DNA of 64,000 nt from an uncultured bacterium (GTDB lineage: Bacteria; Vulcanimicrobiota; Xenobia; Xenobiales; Xenobiaceae), in assembly GCA_934644775.1 (NCBI GenBank), contig CAKUDB010000001.1, positions 251,136 to 315,135 on the forward strand, in the 5' to 3' direction. Shown here piece after piece: positions 43,789-52,933 of the stretch. The notes under the pieces were generated by a model. That model saw nothing but the letters and a program-made list of their open reading frames with translations, was not told the origin of the DNA and ran no database searches. The stretch's first letter is position 1. Each line of letters opens with the position of its first letter. The translations under genes and the position numbers were made by a program.

Positions 43789-46002
43789 TTGGCCAGAAAG
43801 CCTCGTACCAAATCAGATAGCGATATGTTGGACAGCAATGCTGATATGTCAGTAGAAGGCCGCCTCTCTAGAATAGAGGTGGAGTTAGAAGATATCTCCT
43901 TAGTAGGCGATACTACCAGTAAAGAAATTCTAAAGCTGCAGGGGCGTTTTGAGCGCCTTTCTAAAGATTTTGATGAAATTGCCGAAGGTGCCTCTGCGGA
44001 AGATTTGGCTCAGGTACAGGGCTCCCTCGATGAAATGGGTGAGCGTTTTAAGGCTGTAGAAGAAGCTTTAGAGGCTAAAAGCGCCGAATTAACCTCTGCT
44101 CAGGAAGAGACCCGTGCCGAATTAGAGAAATTAAACTCCGCCAACGAGTCTACTGTAGAAAAGATTGACGCCTTAGAATCTTCTTTGGGCGAGCGTCTCG
44201 ATACCTTAAAAGAAGAAGTTAGTCAAGCTTCCACTTTCGCCAAAAACGAAGATTTCGAAAATTATAAAGTAGAGCAAGGCGTCGCTTTGGAAACACTAGA
44301 AGGGCGTATTAAAGCCGAAAATGAAGAATTGCGCTCTACTTTAGCCTCTTTTACAGAAGATCATAAGAGCGAGCACGAAAAGAACTCTTTGGCTTTAGAA
44401 GAAAAGTTGGAAGAAAATTCCACCCTTCTTAAAGGCCAAGTTGAAGAAGTAAAGTCTTCTTTAGAATCTCTGCGCGAGTCTTTAGACGGTGCCGATCAGG
44501 TGGCCGATAAGTTAAAGAGCGTCTATGCCGATGTAGAAGCTTTGCAAACTAGGCTTGATGAGTATGCTCCCAAGTTTGAAGATGCTGTAGCCAAAGCCGA
44601 AGAATCCCAAAGCGAAATAGACAAGCACTTAAGCGCCATCAAGATGGCCATGCGCTTAGTCGAGCAGCTCGATGAGCGGGTACGCGATATTGGCAAGAAC
44701 GCCGAGGCCGTCAGTGCGGCGGCAGCTAGCGCTGTAGAAGCCGCTCCTCAGATTGCCGCCACTGTGGCTCAGGCGGCCAGTGCTGCCGCTTCGGCCGGAA
44801 GTGGCGCTCCCAAAGCTGCCGCCGCTGAAAGTGTTGTCGAAGAGGAAGAGCCAATTCCCGCTATTACCGAGAATTTAGGCTACGACTTAGACGATATTTT
44901 ACAAGTAGTAATTAGTCACCGCGCTTCCGATTTACACTTACAAGTAGGCAATACTCCTACGGTGCGCTTAAGTGGAGATCTGGTTCCCGTAGGCGAAATC
45001 AAATTGGCTCAAGACGATACTAAAGCCCTCATCTATCCGGCTATGACCCGTGAGCAAAGAAGAGAAGTAAAGAAGGGGCATGAGGTCTCTTTTGCCCATG
45101 TGGCTTCCGATGGCACTCGCTTTATCGTCAATGCCTTCTTGGAAAGGGGCAACTTAAGTGCCAATTTCCACATGTTGCGCACCGAAGTTTTAGACTTCGA
45201 TGTTTTGGGGTTGCCTCCCATTCTCAAGAAGCTCTCCCTCTACCAAAGTGGTTTGATTATCCTTACCGGCCCCACTGGCTCGGGCAAATCTACCACTATG
45301 GCTTCTATAGTCGACTATATCAACAACAATCGCAAGTGTCATATCGTCACAGTGGAAGATCCTATCGAATACTACCACAAGACGGTTAATTCTTTAATTA
45401 CTCAGCGCGAAGTAGGTACCGATACCCAAAGCTTTAACGACGCTATCAATATGGCTATGCGCCAAGATCCCGATGTTTTGGTTATTAGCGATGTTAAAGA
45501 TGCCGATACTTTAATGGCCGCTACTACTGCAGCCGAAAAGGGCTTCTTAGTAATTGCCGCTATGAATATGCCCGATACTATTCAAGCTGTGCGTCGTATG
45601 CTCTCTACCTTTACTGGCGAAACTCAGAGGCAGTTCCGCTTACTCTTAGCTAGTTGCTTGAGGGGTGTGATCTCTCAGAAGCTGATTACCAGAGCTGATG
45701 ATAAAGGTAGGGTGCCTGCTGTAGAAGTTTTGGTGGTTGATATGGCCGTTTCCGACTCTATCTTGAATGACAACTTAGACGGCTTGGCTGCTTATTTGCA
45801 ACAAGGTAGCGTAGAAGGTATGCAAAGCTTCAACCAATCGATGAGCGCTTTGTATTCTCGTGGTTTAATCGCCAAAGATGAAGAACAATTCCATGAAGAA
45901 CAGCCCGTTCAGGACTTCTCAGGAGTCGGTGCCGAGATCCATCTTCAGGAACAGCCTGGAGCTGAGATGAATGATAATGACACTATTATGAATTGGTTGT
46001 AG
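43789..46002 (+). CDS. PilT-like ATPase fused to a long coiled coil
   Basis: Predicted 737-aa protein starting at TTG behind GGAAGGG. Residues about 20-360 are heptad-rich coiled coil (Leu/Glu/Ala/Ser; many 'EELxSxL' steps), then an Ala-rich spacer. From about 365 it is a PilT/VirB11 secretion ATPase: 'DLDDILQVVISHRASDLHLQVG', Walker A GPTGSGKST near residue 495, 'TVEDPIEYYH', 'QREVGTDTQSF' and Walker B 'RQDPDVLVISDVKDAD' near 560. Two departures from PilT: the catalytic Glu after Walker B is replaced by Asp (ISD instead of GE), and the His box (LHT in PilT) reads AAMNMPDT. Retraction activity may be altered. Twitching, pilus or secretion roles are possible. It heads an operon with yggS (4-base gap), sepF and hemW. 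Confidence 0.85.
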   Translation: MARKPRTKSDSDMLDSNADMSVEGRLSRIEVELEDISLVGDTTSKEILKLQGRFERLSKDFDEIAEGASAEDLAQVQGSLDEMGERFKAVEEALEAKSAELTSAQEETRAELEKLNSANESTVEKIDALESSLGERLDTLKEEVSQASTFAKNEDFENYKVEQGVALETLEGRIKAENEELRSTLASFTEDHKSEHEKNSLALEEKLEENSTLLKGQVEEVKSSLESLRESLDGADQVADKLKSVYADVEALQTRLDEYAPKFEDAVAKAEESQSEIDKHLSAIKMAMRLVEQLDERVRDIGKNAEAVSAAAASAVEAAPQIAATVAQAASAAASAGSGAPKAAAAESVVEEEEPIPAITENLGYDLDDILQVVISHRASDLHLQVGNTPTVRLSGDLVPVGEIKLAQDDTKALIYPAMTREQRREVKKGHEVSFAHVASDGTRFIVNAFLERGNLSANFHMLRTEVLDFDVLGLPPILKKLSLYQSGLIILTGPTGSGKSTTMASIVDYINNNRKCHIVTVEDPIEYYHKTVNSLITQREVGTDTQSFNDAINMAMRQDPDVLVISDVKDADTLMAATTAAEKGFLVIAAMNMPDTIQAVRRMLSTFTGETQRQFRLLLASCLRGVISQKLITRADDKGRVPAVEVLVVDMAVSDSILNDNLDGLAAYLQQGSVEGMQSFNQSMSALYSRGLIAKDEEQFHEEQPVQDFSGVGAEIHLQEQPGAEMNDNDTIMNWL

Positions 46003-46006
46003 TTAT

Positions 46007-46786
46007 ATGAGTAGCAGATTCGGAACTTCGGATTCAGATATTACCGATCATGAGTTCTCGCCCGAACTTCTGCACAGTCGCTTGGTGCAAGTGCGCGAGT
46101 CGGTGGCTCGCGCTTGCCTAAGTTGCGCTCGAGACCCCAATTCTGTCACTTTGGTTGGGGTCTCTAAAACGAAGCCTCTTGAGGCTATAGAAGCAGCGGC
46201 CAGGTTTGGTTTGCAAGATTTTGGGGAAAACTATATACAAGAGGCCAAACTCAAGGCAGAACATTTCCCCGACCTCAAGTGGCATCTAATTGGCCATATC
46301 CAGAAAAATAAAGTCCATACGGCGGCCCAGATCGCTACGGTTATCCATTCTCTAGATTCAGCCGAGCTAATTAGGCGTCTTGAGCGAAGCTGTGCCGAGC
46401 AAGGTCGGGTAGTCTCTGGCCTTATCCAGGTGCGTTTAGGCCATGAACTTACTAAGAGTGGCGTCGATCCTGAAGATCTTTTCTCCCTTTTAGACGAATT
46501 AAGGGCAGCCGATTTACATTATTTACGTCTGGTAGGATTGATGACTATCCCTCCTCCTGCCCCTTCTTCGGAGGGAAACCGTCCCCATTTTCGCCGTTTG
46601 CGCCAACTTTTGGAGGAAATAGTCGCTCGCCGTTATCCTTTCTGGTCGGGTCAAGAGCTTTCTATGGGTATGAGCGGAGATTACCAAGTAGCTATAGAAG
46701 AGGGAGCCACCTATGTAAGGGTGGGTAGGGCTATCTTTGGCGATCGCAACTATAAAAAACTTCGTACAGGGGTAGAATGTGTCTAG
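46007..46786 (+). CDS. yggS: YggS-family PLP homeostasis protein
   Basis: Predicted 259-aa PLP-binding protein of the alanine racemase N-terminal fold that maintains B6 vitamer balance. Key segments are VTLVGVSKTKPLEAI (Lys of the Schiff base), GLQDFGENYIQEAKLKAEHFPDLKWHLIGHIQKNK, 'PPPAPSSEGNRPHFRRLRQL' and 'LSMGMSGDYQVAIEEGATYVRVGRAIFGDR'. Length is slightly above the usual 230 aa because of an N-terminal extension. It starts 4 bases after the PilT-like gene and overlaps sepF by 8 bases. The yggS-sepF pairing is conserved in Cyanobacteria, Firmicutes and Actinobacteria and supports both calls. Confidence 0.95.
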   Translation: MSSRFGTSDSDITDHEFSPELLHSRLVQVRESVARACLSCARDPNSVTLVGVSKTKPLEAIEAAARFGLQDFGENYIQEAKLKAEHFPDLKWHLIGHIQKNKVHTAAQIATVIHSLDSAELIRRLERSCAEQGRVVSGLIQVRLGHELTKSGVDPEDLFSLLDELRAADLHYLRLVGLMTIPPPAPSSEGNRPHFRRLRQLLEEIVARRYPFWSGQELSMGMSGDYQVAIEEGATYVRVGRAIFGDRNYKKLRTGVECV

Positions 46787-47318
46787 CGGTTTTTGGGATA
46801 AGCTGAAGGATTTTTTTGTCGGTAGCGAGCCGGAATATGAAGATTATTCGGAAGAAGATATGAAAGCTTCAAAAAAGACGGATACCCATAGAGCTGTCGG
46901 CAGCAGAGCTAATTTGGTAGCCCTTCCTAATAAAAATAACAAAGACAAGATTGAAATTGTAGTTGTCAATGTCTATTGTCCCGACGAGGCGGAGAAGAGT
47001 GGTTGGTGTTGCAAAATAGCCCGAGAAATTAAGGCTAAAAAGTGTGTGTTAGTCAGTTTCGACGAAAAGACTGACAAAAATGTGCGCACCCGTATTCTAG
47101 ATTTTTTGTCTGGCAGTGTTTTTGTTAGCGGCGTCAATTCTTTCAAGATCTCTTCCACTGCGGTGCTCTATTTCCCATCAACTTTTGTCCTTTCTCGTAT
47201 TCCTGGAGAAGCCGATAAAACTATCAATCCTCCTCGACTCTCTGAGCCTAACGAGGTGGCCCCTGAGCCTATTTTGGGCAATAGTTTCTCCGAGTATGGT
47301 AGTCGCGATTTTCGCTAG
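46779..47318 (+). CDS. sepF: Cell division protein SepF
   Basis: Predicted 179-aa SepF-like protein, which tethers FtsZ filaments to the membrane and polymerises into rings. It starts at GTG 46779, 8 bases inside yggS. The N-terminus is amphipathic and could be the membrane-targeting helix (MSSGFWDKLKDFFVG). An acidic/Lys linker follows. The SepF core runs from about residue 65: 'IEIVVVNVYCPDEAEKSGWCCKIAREIKAKKCVLVSFDEKTDKNVRTRILDFLSGSVFVSGVNSFKISSTAVLYFPSTF'. This keeps the 'P..A..I...I...K.VLV.....D....RI.DF..G..F..' pattern. The order yggS-sepF supports the call. It indicates a non-proteobacterial host. Confidence 0.85.
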   Translation: MSSGFWDKLKDFFVGSEPEYEDYSEEDMKASKKTDTHRAVGSRANLVALPNKNNKDKIEIVVVNVYCPDEAEKSGWCCKIAREIKAKKCVLVSFDEKTDKNVRTRILDFLSGSVFVSGVNSFKISSTAVLYFPSTFVLSRIPGEADKTINPPRLSEPNEVAPEPILGNSFSEYGSRDFR

Positions 47319-47330
47319 CAATTAAGGATA

Positions 47331-48539
47331 ATGTTAAACCAATTCTCTGAAGGAGCCGACGAGCTCCTTTCTCTTTATATTCACTTCCCTTTTTGTAAAC
47401 AACGCTGTATCTACTGTGATTTCAATACTTTAGGCGGTAGAAAGCTAGAAGAGCGTTTAAGTTATCATCGAGCCCTCCTTCAAGATTTGCGCTCGAGTGC
47501 TAAGCAAGTAAAAGTGGCCCAGGGCGGTTTGCACAGCCTTTATCTAGGCGGAGGTACGCCTACTCTTGCTCCTGCCGATTGGTTAGTCGAAGTAGTTGAG
47601 ACGGTAAAAGGGTATTATGGCTTAGATAATCAAGCCGAAATTACTATCGAGGCTAATCCGGCTACTTTAAGTTTGGCTAAGTTGGAGAGTTTGCGCCAAT
47701 GTGGCGTCAATCGTCTCTCTATAGGCGTCCAATCCTTAAATGATCAACTTCTACATAAATTGGGGCGTATCCACAGTGGACAAGATGTGGCCGACAGCTT
47801 AGCTTGGGCTAGAAAAGCTGGTTTTACCAATATTAACTTAGATCTTATCTACGGTTTGCCGGGCCAAACGGTAGCTATTTGGCGCGATAGTTTGGACAAA
47901 TTGCTATCTTTTAAGCCTGAGCATATAGCTTGTTATGCGCTTTCGGTAGAGGAGGCTACCCCTTTAGCCAGAGCTTTGGAGCGCGGCCTAATGAGTTTAC
48001 CTTCTGAAGCTGAAATAGAAAAGATGGAAAGTGTTTTGCGGCACAAGCTTAAAGGCTCTGGTTTTAACCATTATGAAATTTCCAACTGGGCCTTGCCTGG
48101 TTATGGGTGTTTTCACAATAACGCTTATTGGCGCAACGCCTCTTACTTGGGCGTAGGGGCCGGAGCCGTTTCCTATTATAACGGTTGGCGCTTTAGCCGT
48201 TTGGCCGATCCTAGGCGCTATAGCGAAGCGGTCTTCCAAGGGCTAGAGCTATATAGCCAAGCCGAGCGCTTAGGCCAGGCAGCTCGCATACGTGAATATT
48301 TAATGTTGGGCTTACGTCGTCGCTCTGGTATAAACTTACCACAATTGTTGCTCCATTTCCCTGGGCCCTATCGAGCCAAATTAGGCTGGGCTTTAAAAGA
48401 GTTTTGGCACACCATACCGACTGAATTATTCCATATTAAAGGTGGGCGCTTGCGTTTAACTGGTCGCGGTCGCGATCTCTCTAACGAAATATTTGTACGC
48501 CTTTTAGAGTGGCTCCCTTTTGAGGCGGCTTTTTGCTAA
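47331..48539 (+). CDS. hemW: HemW-like radical SAM protein
   Basis: Predicted 402-aa radical SAM protein of the HemN/HemW family. The cluster motif C22-x3-C26-x2-C29 (CKQRCIYC) follows IHFPF, then 'LYLGGGTPTL', 'EITIEANPATL', 'GVNRLSIGVQSLN', 'LDLIYGLPGQT' and a C-terminal 'NHYEISNWALPGYGCFHNNAYWRNASYLGVGAGAVSY' segment. HemW is the heme chaperone; true HemN has a Cys one residue beyond the motif, here it is Asp-Phe, favouring HemW. It starts 12 bases after sepF with AAGGATA before ATG and appears to be the last gene of the pilT-yggS-sepF-hemW operon. Confidence 0.92.
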   Translation: MLNQFSEGADELLSLYIHFPFCKQRCIYCDFNTLGGRKLEERLSYHRALLQDLRSSAKQVKVAQGGLHSLYLGGGTPTLAPADWLVEVVETVKGYYGLDNQAEITIEANPATLSLAKLESLRQCGVNRLSIGVQSLNDQLLHKLGRIHSGQDVADSLAWARKAGFTNINLDLIYGLPGQTVAIWRDSLDKLLSFKPEHIACYALSVEEATPLARALERGLMSLPSEAEIEKMESVLRHKLKGSGFNHYEISNWALPGYGCFHNNAYWRNASYLGVGAGAVSYYNGWRFSRLADPRRYSEAVFQGLELYSQAERLGQAARIREYLMLGLRRRSGINLPQLLLHFPGPYRAKLGWALKEFWHTIPTELFHIKGGRLRLTGRGRDLSNEIFVRLLEWLPFEAAFC

Positions 48540-48636
48540 AAAAAGAGCCTCCCACCTTGAGCCAGAAAAGGGGCTCGGCTAGAAGGCTTTAGATAGGCCG
48601 ACATTCGCTCTATCGACATTATGAAAGGCAAAAAAC

Positions 48637-49878
48637 TTAGATAATGTTGCGAGGGATCTTCTCGTCGGCAGTGATGTTGGCCACAAAGTTCAAGACAGCT
48701 TTCTTGGCCTTGTTGGCTTTAGAAATTTGCTTAACTTGATCGGCTGGCAGCGGACTGCGATTAGTGGGCACTTCGCCTGTTCCAGAAGGTTGGCCACTTT
48801 TGTCAGACTCTTTGGTTTGCTCGGCCTTTTGGGCTTGGCGCTGGGCTTGGATCTCTTGATCACGCCTGATGCAGCGGCTGACCTTTTTAGTCCAGCCCCA
48901 GCCCGTTTTGGCTGCCAACAGACCGGCACAAGCGGCTGCCGCTATGGGGCCACCTACGGCAATAGAAGCTACCACCGCTCCACCGTAAGCTAAATCTAAA
49001 GCGCCGTTAATAATTTTGGTACGGCTCTTATTTTTGATCCCTTTTTGGATGCTTTTTAGGCCGACACCAATATTTAAAGCCGCAGCCGCTTTGCGTAGCG
49101 GAGGTAAAACGGTCTTTTTTATAAACTTGGCGGCCGTATTGGCTTTGCCTTCCAAACTTAAAGTGCCTACCACGGCTCCGTTGAGAGTTCTGCGCACACC
49201 TGCCAGAGAGGTGCGCAAACCGCTGAGCACTTTATGAGAGTCTTTTTTCTTTATACCTTTAATAGTGTTGCGAGTACCTTCGCCAATTTTATATATACCT
49301 TCGCCAGCTAAAATAGCTCCGCCCGCTCCGCAGCAAACTTCAGCACTTATACCAGCAAAATCGGCTAGCTTATTGCAAAAATCGATATTCTTCTTAATGC
49401 CGCCCCCTTTGTTGACGGCGTCTTCGGCTAAGTCTTTAATATCGTCTACTTGTTCGTCGTCGAGAGCTTCACCTAAAAAAGCTGCCGCACCCACACCTAA
49501 GATAAGAACGGTAGGGATACCCTTTTTGGCATGATCTTTGACAAAAGTTAAAGGCGAATAGCGAGCCTCTTTATATAAAGAGACGCCCTTTTTGACCATC
49601 TTTTTGGGAGTCAACTTTTTGCTTTTCTTATTGGCTTGGGCTGAAGTAGAGGGAGTGGTGGTCTTGGAAGGGGGGGCAGAAGATGCTGTATCGGCTTCGG
49701 CAGAAGAAATTGTTGCCAAATTTACAGGAGTGGCAGCCCCGTCTGTTTGGCTTATTTCGACTTGATCGCTGACAAGGGTAGGCGCAGACTCTGCCCCGGA
49801 GATAGGGCTATTGTTGAGCGGTACCCGTGAAGTATTGGTTATACTCGCATTTTGTAAAGAAGAACTGATACTATTCAT
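48637..49878 (-). CDS. Ala/Gly-rich protein, unknown, possible effector
   Basis: Predicted 413-aa protein. A GTG at 49893 would add five residues, but ATG 49878 follows AGGTGA at suitable distance. There is no signal peptide. Residues 1-95 are Ser/Thr/Ala-rich and disordered (SSLQNASITNTSRVPLNNSP...). A Lys-rich stretch (KKSKKLTPKKMVKKG) follows. Then come several moderately hydrophobic Gly/Ala-rich helices (IPTVLILGVGAAAFLG; ISAEVCCGAGGAILAGEGIY; GGAVVASIAVGGPIAAAACAGLLAAK), separated by Lys-rich amphipathic stretches with repeated 'IKxGIKxK' patterns, e.g. 'NTIKGIKKKDSHKVLSGLR' and 'SIQKGIKNKSRTKIINGAL', which look like an internal duplication. The C-terminus is polar. The arrangement recalls secreted, membrane-interacting proteins; that is inference. 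No family recognised. Confidence 0.6.
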   Translation of the reverse strand: MNSISSSLQNASITNTSRVPLNNSPISGAESAPTLVSDQVEISQTDGAATPVNLATISSAEADTASSAPPSKTTTPSTSAQANKKSKKLTPKKMVKKGVSLYKEARYSPLTFVKDHAKKGIPTVLILGVGAAAFLGEALDDEQVDDIKDLAEDAVNKGGGIKKNIDFCNKLADFAGISAEVCCGAGGAILAGEGIYKIGEGTRNTIKGIKKKDSHKVLSGLRTSLAGVRRTLNGAVVGTLSLEGKANTAAKFIKKTVLPPLRKAAAALNIGVGLKSIQKGIKNKSRTKIINGALDLAYGGAVVASIAVGGPIAAAACAGLLAAKTGWGWTKKVSRCIRRDQEIQAQRQAQKAEQTKESDKSGQPSGTGEVPTNRSPLPADQVKQISKANKAKKAVLNFVANITADEKIPRNII

Positions 49879-50012
49879 GAGTTGCTCTGTCACCTAAAAA
49901 TTACTTATGCCTATCTTACTTTAATTTGTCCTAGGAAGGAAGGAGATTTCCCTGCTATATCGCTCTAAAAGTGTTACAAAATCGGCAAAAGGCTATTTTT
50001 TTGCTGACTATT

Positions 50013-51173
50013 TTACGACCAGCTTTCTTGCAAAACGCGCAGCCAGTTTTTATAGAGAACTTTGGCCAATTCCAACTCTGTCAATCCAGCTTGGCTTAAA
50101 CCCTCGGCAACTAGGTGCAAATCGGTAACGTCTTTAATCTGATCGGGAATAAGGCAACCGTCAAAATCTGAGCCTAAAGCTACGTGGTCGAAGCCTATTT
50201 GTTTGCCTATATAAATTATATGGGCTATTACTGCTGCCAGTTCGTTGTTTTTGTTGGATAATTGGCGGCGACTTAAGAGCTCTCGGCGGGATTGCTTAAA
50301 GTTGCTATAGAGCTTCTCTGGGTTGGGAATATAATTAAGTTCTTGGCCGCGTGGGCCGATTAAGTCGGGCACGTGCATTGTCACCCCTACTAAGCCTCGG
50401 TGAGCGGCTACCGTTTCCAATTGCTCGTCGGTAAGGGCGCGGGAAGCTGGACATAAAGTGTAGGCGCTGCTGTGAGATACTACCAAAGGACGCTCGGAAG
50501 CTGCGGCCAAATCGAAAAAGCCTTGGCTATTGAGGTGAGCGGCGTCGAGCATGATGCCCAGCTCTTCGCAGCGCTTAACTAAAGCTAAACCGGCAGCAGT
50601 TAGGCCGGGGCCGGTATTGGGATTTACTTTGTAAGCAAAAGGTACGCCAGTACCAAAAATATTGGGGCGACTCCAACACAAGCCTAAAGAGCGCACCCCA
50701 GCTTGGTACAAAGTCTCTAAAGCCTCTAAATTTATATCGATAGCTTCACAGCCTTCCAAGTGGATGACTACGGCCAACTTTTTCTGGCTCATAGTTTGGT
50801 TCAATTCTTGATAAGAGCGGACTACCTTAAAAGCGTCTGTAATTCGCTCGTCTTGGAAAATATGGCTCATTACTTCCAGAGTGGCTTTTAGGGCTACCCA
50901 ATGATCGAGTGGCGGCTCCAAATCTGGTTGGCGACCTTCGGCCACTTCGCGGTTGTGGGCTTGTAAGCAAGTGCTCTCTTCACCTAAAGGGGGATCGATA
51001 AAAATAGCGCACAGGGCCCCTAAATAGCCTGCTTCTAAAGCGCGGGGCAAATCTATATGGGCTTGTGGGTAGCCTTGGACAAAAATGTGTCGCTCCAAAG
51101 GAGCGGTGCGCAAATGGCGCGGAGGATAACACTTTACAAAAGAATCATTATGACCATCAAAAAAAATAGACAT
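50013..51173 (-). CDS. Membrane dipeptidase (M19, renal-type)
   Basis: Predicted 386-aa zinc dipeptidase that cleaves dipeptides, including those with D-residues. Metal-binding motifs: FFDGHNDSF at the N-terminus (His8, Asp10), HLEGCEA (bridging Glu), LDAAHLNSQGF and LVVSHSSAYTLCPASR (His ligands), and ALGSDFDG near the end. 'GVRSLGLCWSRPNIFGTG' and 'LEELGIMLD'-like 'CEELGIMLDAAH' also match the family. No signal peptide is visible, so it is probably cytoplasmic. It is preceded by the ATG at 51173 without a strong ribosome site. Genes on both sides are unrelated. Confidence 0.92.
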   Translation of the reverse strand: MSIFFDGHNDSFVKCYPPRHLRTAPLERHIFVQGYPQAHIDLPRALEAGYLGALCAIFIDPPLGEESTCLQAHNREVAEGRQPDLEPPLDHWVALKATLEVMSHIFQDERITDAFKVVRSYQELNQTMSQKKLAVVIHLEGCEAIDINLEALETLYQAGVRSLGLCWSRPNIFGTGVPFAYKVNPNTGPGLTAAGLALVKRCEELGIMLDAAHLNSQGFFDLAAASERPLVVSHSSAYTLCPASRALTDEQLETVAAHRGLVGVTMHVPDLIGPRGQELNYIPNPEKLYSNFKQSRRELLSRRQLSNKNNELAAVIAHIIYIGKQIGFDHVALGSDFDGCLIPDQIKDVTDLHLVAEGLSQAGLTELELAKVLYKNWLRVLQESWS

Positions 51174-51347
51174 GGAGTGGGGTTCTGCTTTAGCTAAAAT
51201 CAGCCTGCTTATTTTAGCTAAAGCGGCCTTTAGGCTCAGCCTCTCAATTAGGTTCGCTATCTTAGTTAGGCTTGTTTAAGACAAAAAAGGGCTGCTGCCA
51301 GCTTTGGGGAAAAATAGGCCATAACTTAGAGAGGCGGGCCTATTTAT

Positions 51348-52913
51348 ATGGCTGAAGCAAATTGGCAAATAGATTTTGAGTCTTTACAAAAGCGGCTGCC
51401 TGCTGCCTGGCAAAGTGTTTGCAGCGATCCCAACTGTGAACGCACTATAGTTGTATTACCCTCTATATCTTTATCGCCGCTAGAGTTAGGCAATGTTCAA
51501 GGCTCGGTTCATTACGAAGAGCGGCTCTTATCCTTCCTTACTTTGTTAGGTATGCCTAAAACCCATGTCGTCTATTTGAGCGCCTTGCGCATTCCTGACG
51601 ACGTTATCTCTTACTATTTGCAATTTTTGCCCGGCGTCACTTTCTCCCACGCTCGCGAGCGGCTCCACTTGATCTCCCTTATGGATCGCAGCGATATACC
51701 TTTAACCCAAAAAATTTTGGAGCGTCCGACCGTTATTGAGCGTATAAAAAGGGCTATCAAAAATCCGGCCCTCTCTTACATAGAAGTTTATTACAATACC
51801 GAATTAGAGCACGAGCTGGCCGTCAAGTTGGGCATTCCTATTTTCGGTTCTGCTGTCGATTTACATTATTGGAGCGGCAAATCTGGCTCCCGTGACATCT
51901 TTAAAAAGTTGGATATAGCTCACCCTAAGGGTTATGGCTCGATCTTTAGTATGGAAGAAGCCGCCCAAGCTATTGTCAATTTGCGCCGCGACTGTCCCCA
52001 CCTAGGAGGCGCAGTTATTAAGTTAAATGAAGGCTTTTCTGGAATTGGCAATATCTTAGTTAAATTTGCTTCCTTAGGTGATCGCCAAAGTCAAGAGGCT
52101 ATTGCCGATTATTTAGAAAACTTAGCCGATGATAGTTGTGGCGAGGTCTCTTGCCAGGCATTTAAAGATGTATTGGCCGATCAAGGTGGAGTAGTAGAAG
52201 CTTATATAGATGCTCCGGGCAAAACTTCGCCGACTATACAACTTTTTATCAACCCCTTGGGAGAAGTTTGTATAGATTCTACCCACGAGCAAGAGTTGGG
52301 CGGCCGCTCCAGCTTGGAATATATCGGCTGTTCTTTGCCAGCTAAAGCCAACTATGTCCAAGCTTTACATCATTTAGGCCGAGAGATCGGCCGGGAGTTG
52401 GTGCGTTTAGGTTATATCGGCCCGGTTTCTATCGATTTTATTGCTATTCCTAGAGGTAGCCAGAAAGCAGCCAGTTTAGTTGACGGGGTAGTCTATGGTC
52501 ATGGTGATTACGAATTGTACGCTGTAGAGATAAATTTGCGTCGTGGCGGTACTACCCATCCTTTAAGTGCTACTAGCTTTTTAACTGGCGGTTGCTATAG
52601 GCCAGAAAGTGGCTCTTTTAAGACTCCTTCGGGACGCAACATCTTTTATGTATCTTTTTCCAATATCGCCCCTCCTGAAGCTAAAGGCCTTTGTCCCAAC
52701 GATATAATAGATATTGTCACCGAGTTTGGCTTGCATTACAATTCGGCCACTTGTTGTGGAGTAATCTTCCATATGATGGGCTCTCTATCCCAATATGGTC
52801 GCCTCTCGGCTACTTGTGTGGCCGATTCTCCAGAAAAAGCTTGGGAATTAGTGGAAACTACTAGGCAAATTCTATCGGAACAAGCTGTCAAGCTCAGCTG
52901 GTTGCAGCAATAA
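51348..52913 (+). CDS. ATP-grasp peptide ligase, PGM1-like
   Basis: Predicted 521-aa ATP-grasp protein related to PGM1, the peptide ligase of pheganomycin biosynthesis. The family's N-terminal signature is present ('HYEERLLSFLTLLGMPKTHVVYLSALRIPDDVISYYLQFLPGV' and 'SHARERLHLISLMD', about 60-115). An ATP-grasp fold follows with 'GGAVIKLNEGFSGIGNILVKF' (about 225-245) and catalytic 'YAVEINLRRGGTTHP' (about 390), then a C-terminal extension 'GSLSQYGRLSATCVADSPEKAWELV'. It would join an amino group and a carboxylate with ATP. The downstream gene, 21 bases away, encodes a squalene/phytoene synthase-like enzyme; the operon could make a modified lipid or small amide. Function beyond the fold is inferred. 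Confidence 0.8.
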   Translation: MAEANWQIDFESLQKRLPAAWQSVCSDPNCERTIVVLPSISLSPLELGNVQGSVHYEERLLSFLTLLGMPKTHVVYLSALRIPDDVISYYLQFLPGVTFSHARERLHLISLMDRSDIPLTQKILERPTVIERIKRAIKNPALSYIEVYYNTELEHELAVKLGIPIFGSAVDLHYWSGKSGSRDIFKKLDIAHPKGYGSIFSMEEAAQAIVNLRRDCPHLGGAVIKLNEGFSGIGNILVKFASLGDRQSQEAIADYLENLADDSCGEVSCQAFKDVLADQGGVVEAYIDAPGKTSPTIQLFINPLGEVCIDSTHEQELGGRSSLEYIGCSLPAKANYVQALHHLGREIGRELVRLGYIGPVSIDFIAIPRGSQKAASLVDGVVYGHGDYELYAVEINLRRGGTTHPLSATSFLTGGCYRPESGSFKTPSGRNIFYVSFSNIAPPEAKGLCPNDIIDIVTEFGLHYNSATCCGVIFHMMGSLSQYGRLSATCVADSPEKAWELVETTRQILSEQAVKLSWLQQ

Positions 52914-52933
52914 TAGGGTAAGGGCTAATCGAC

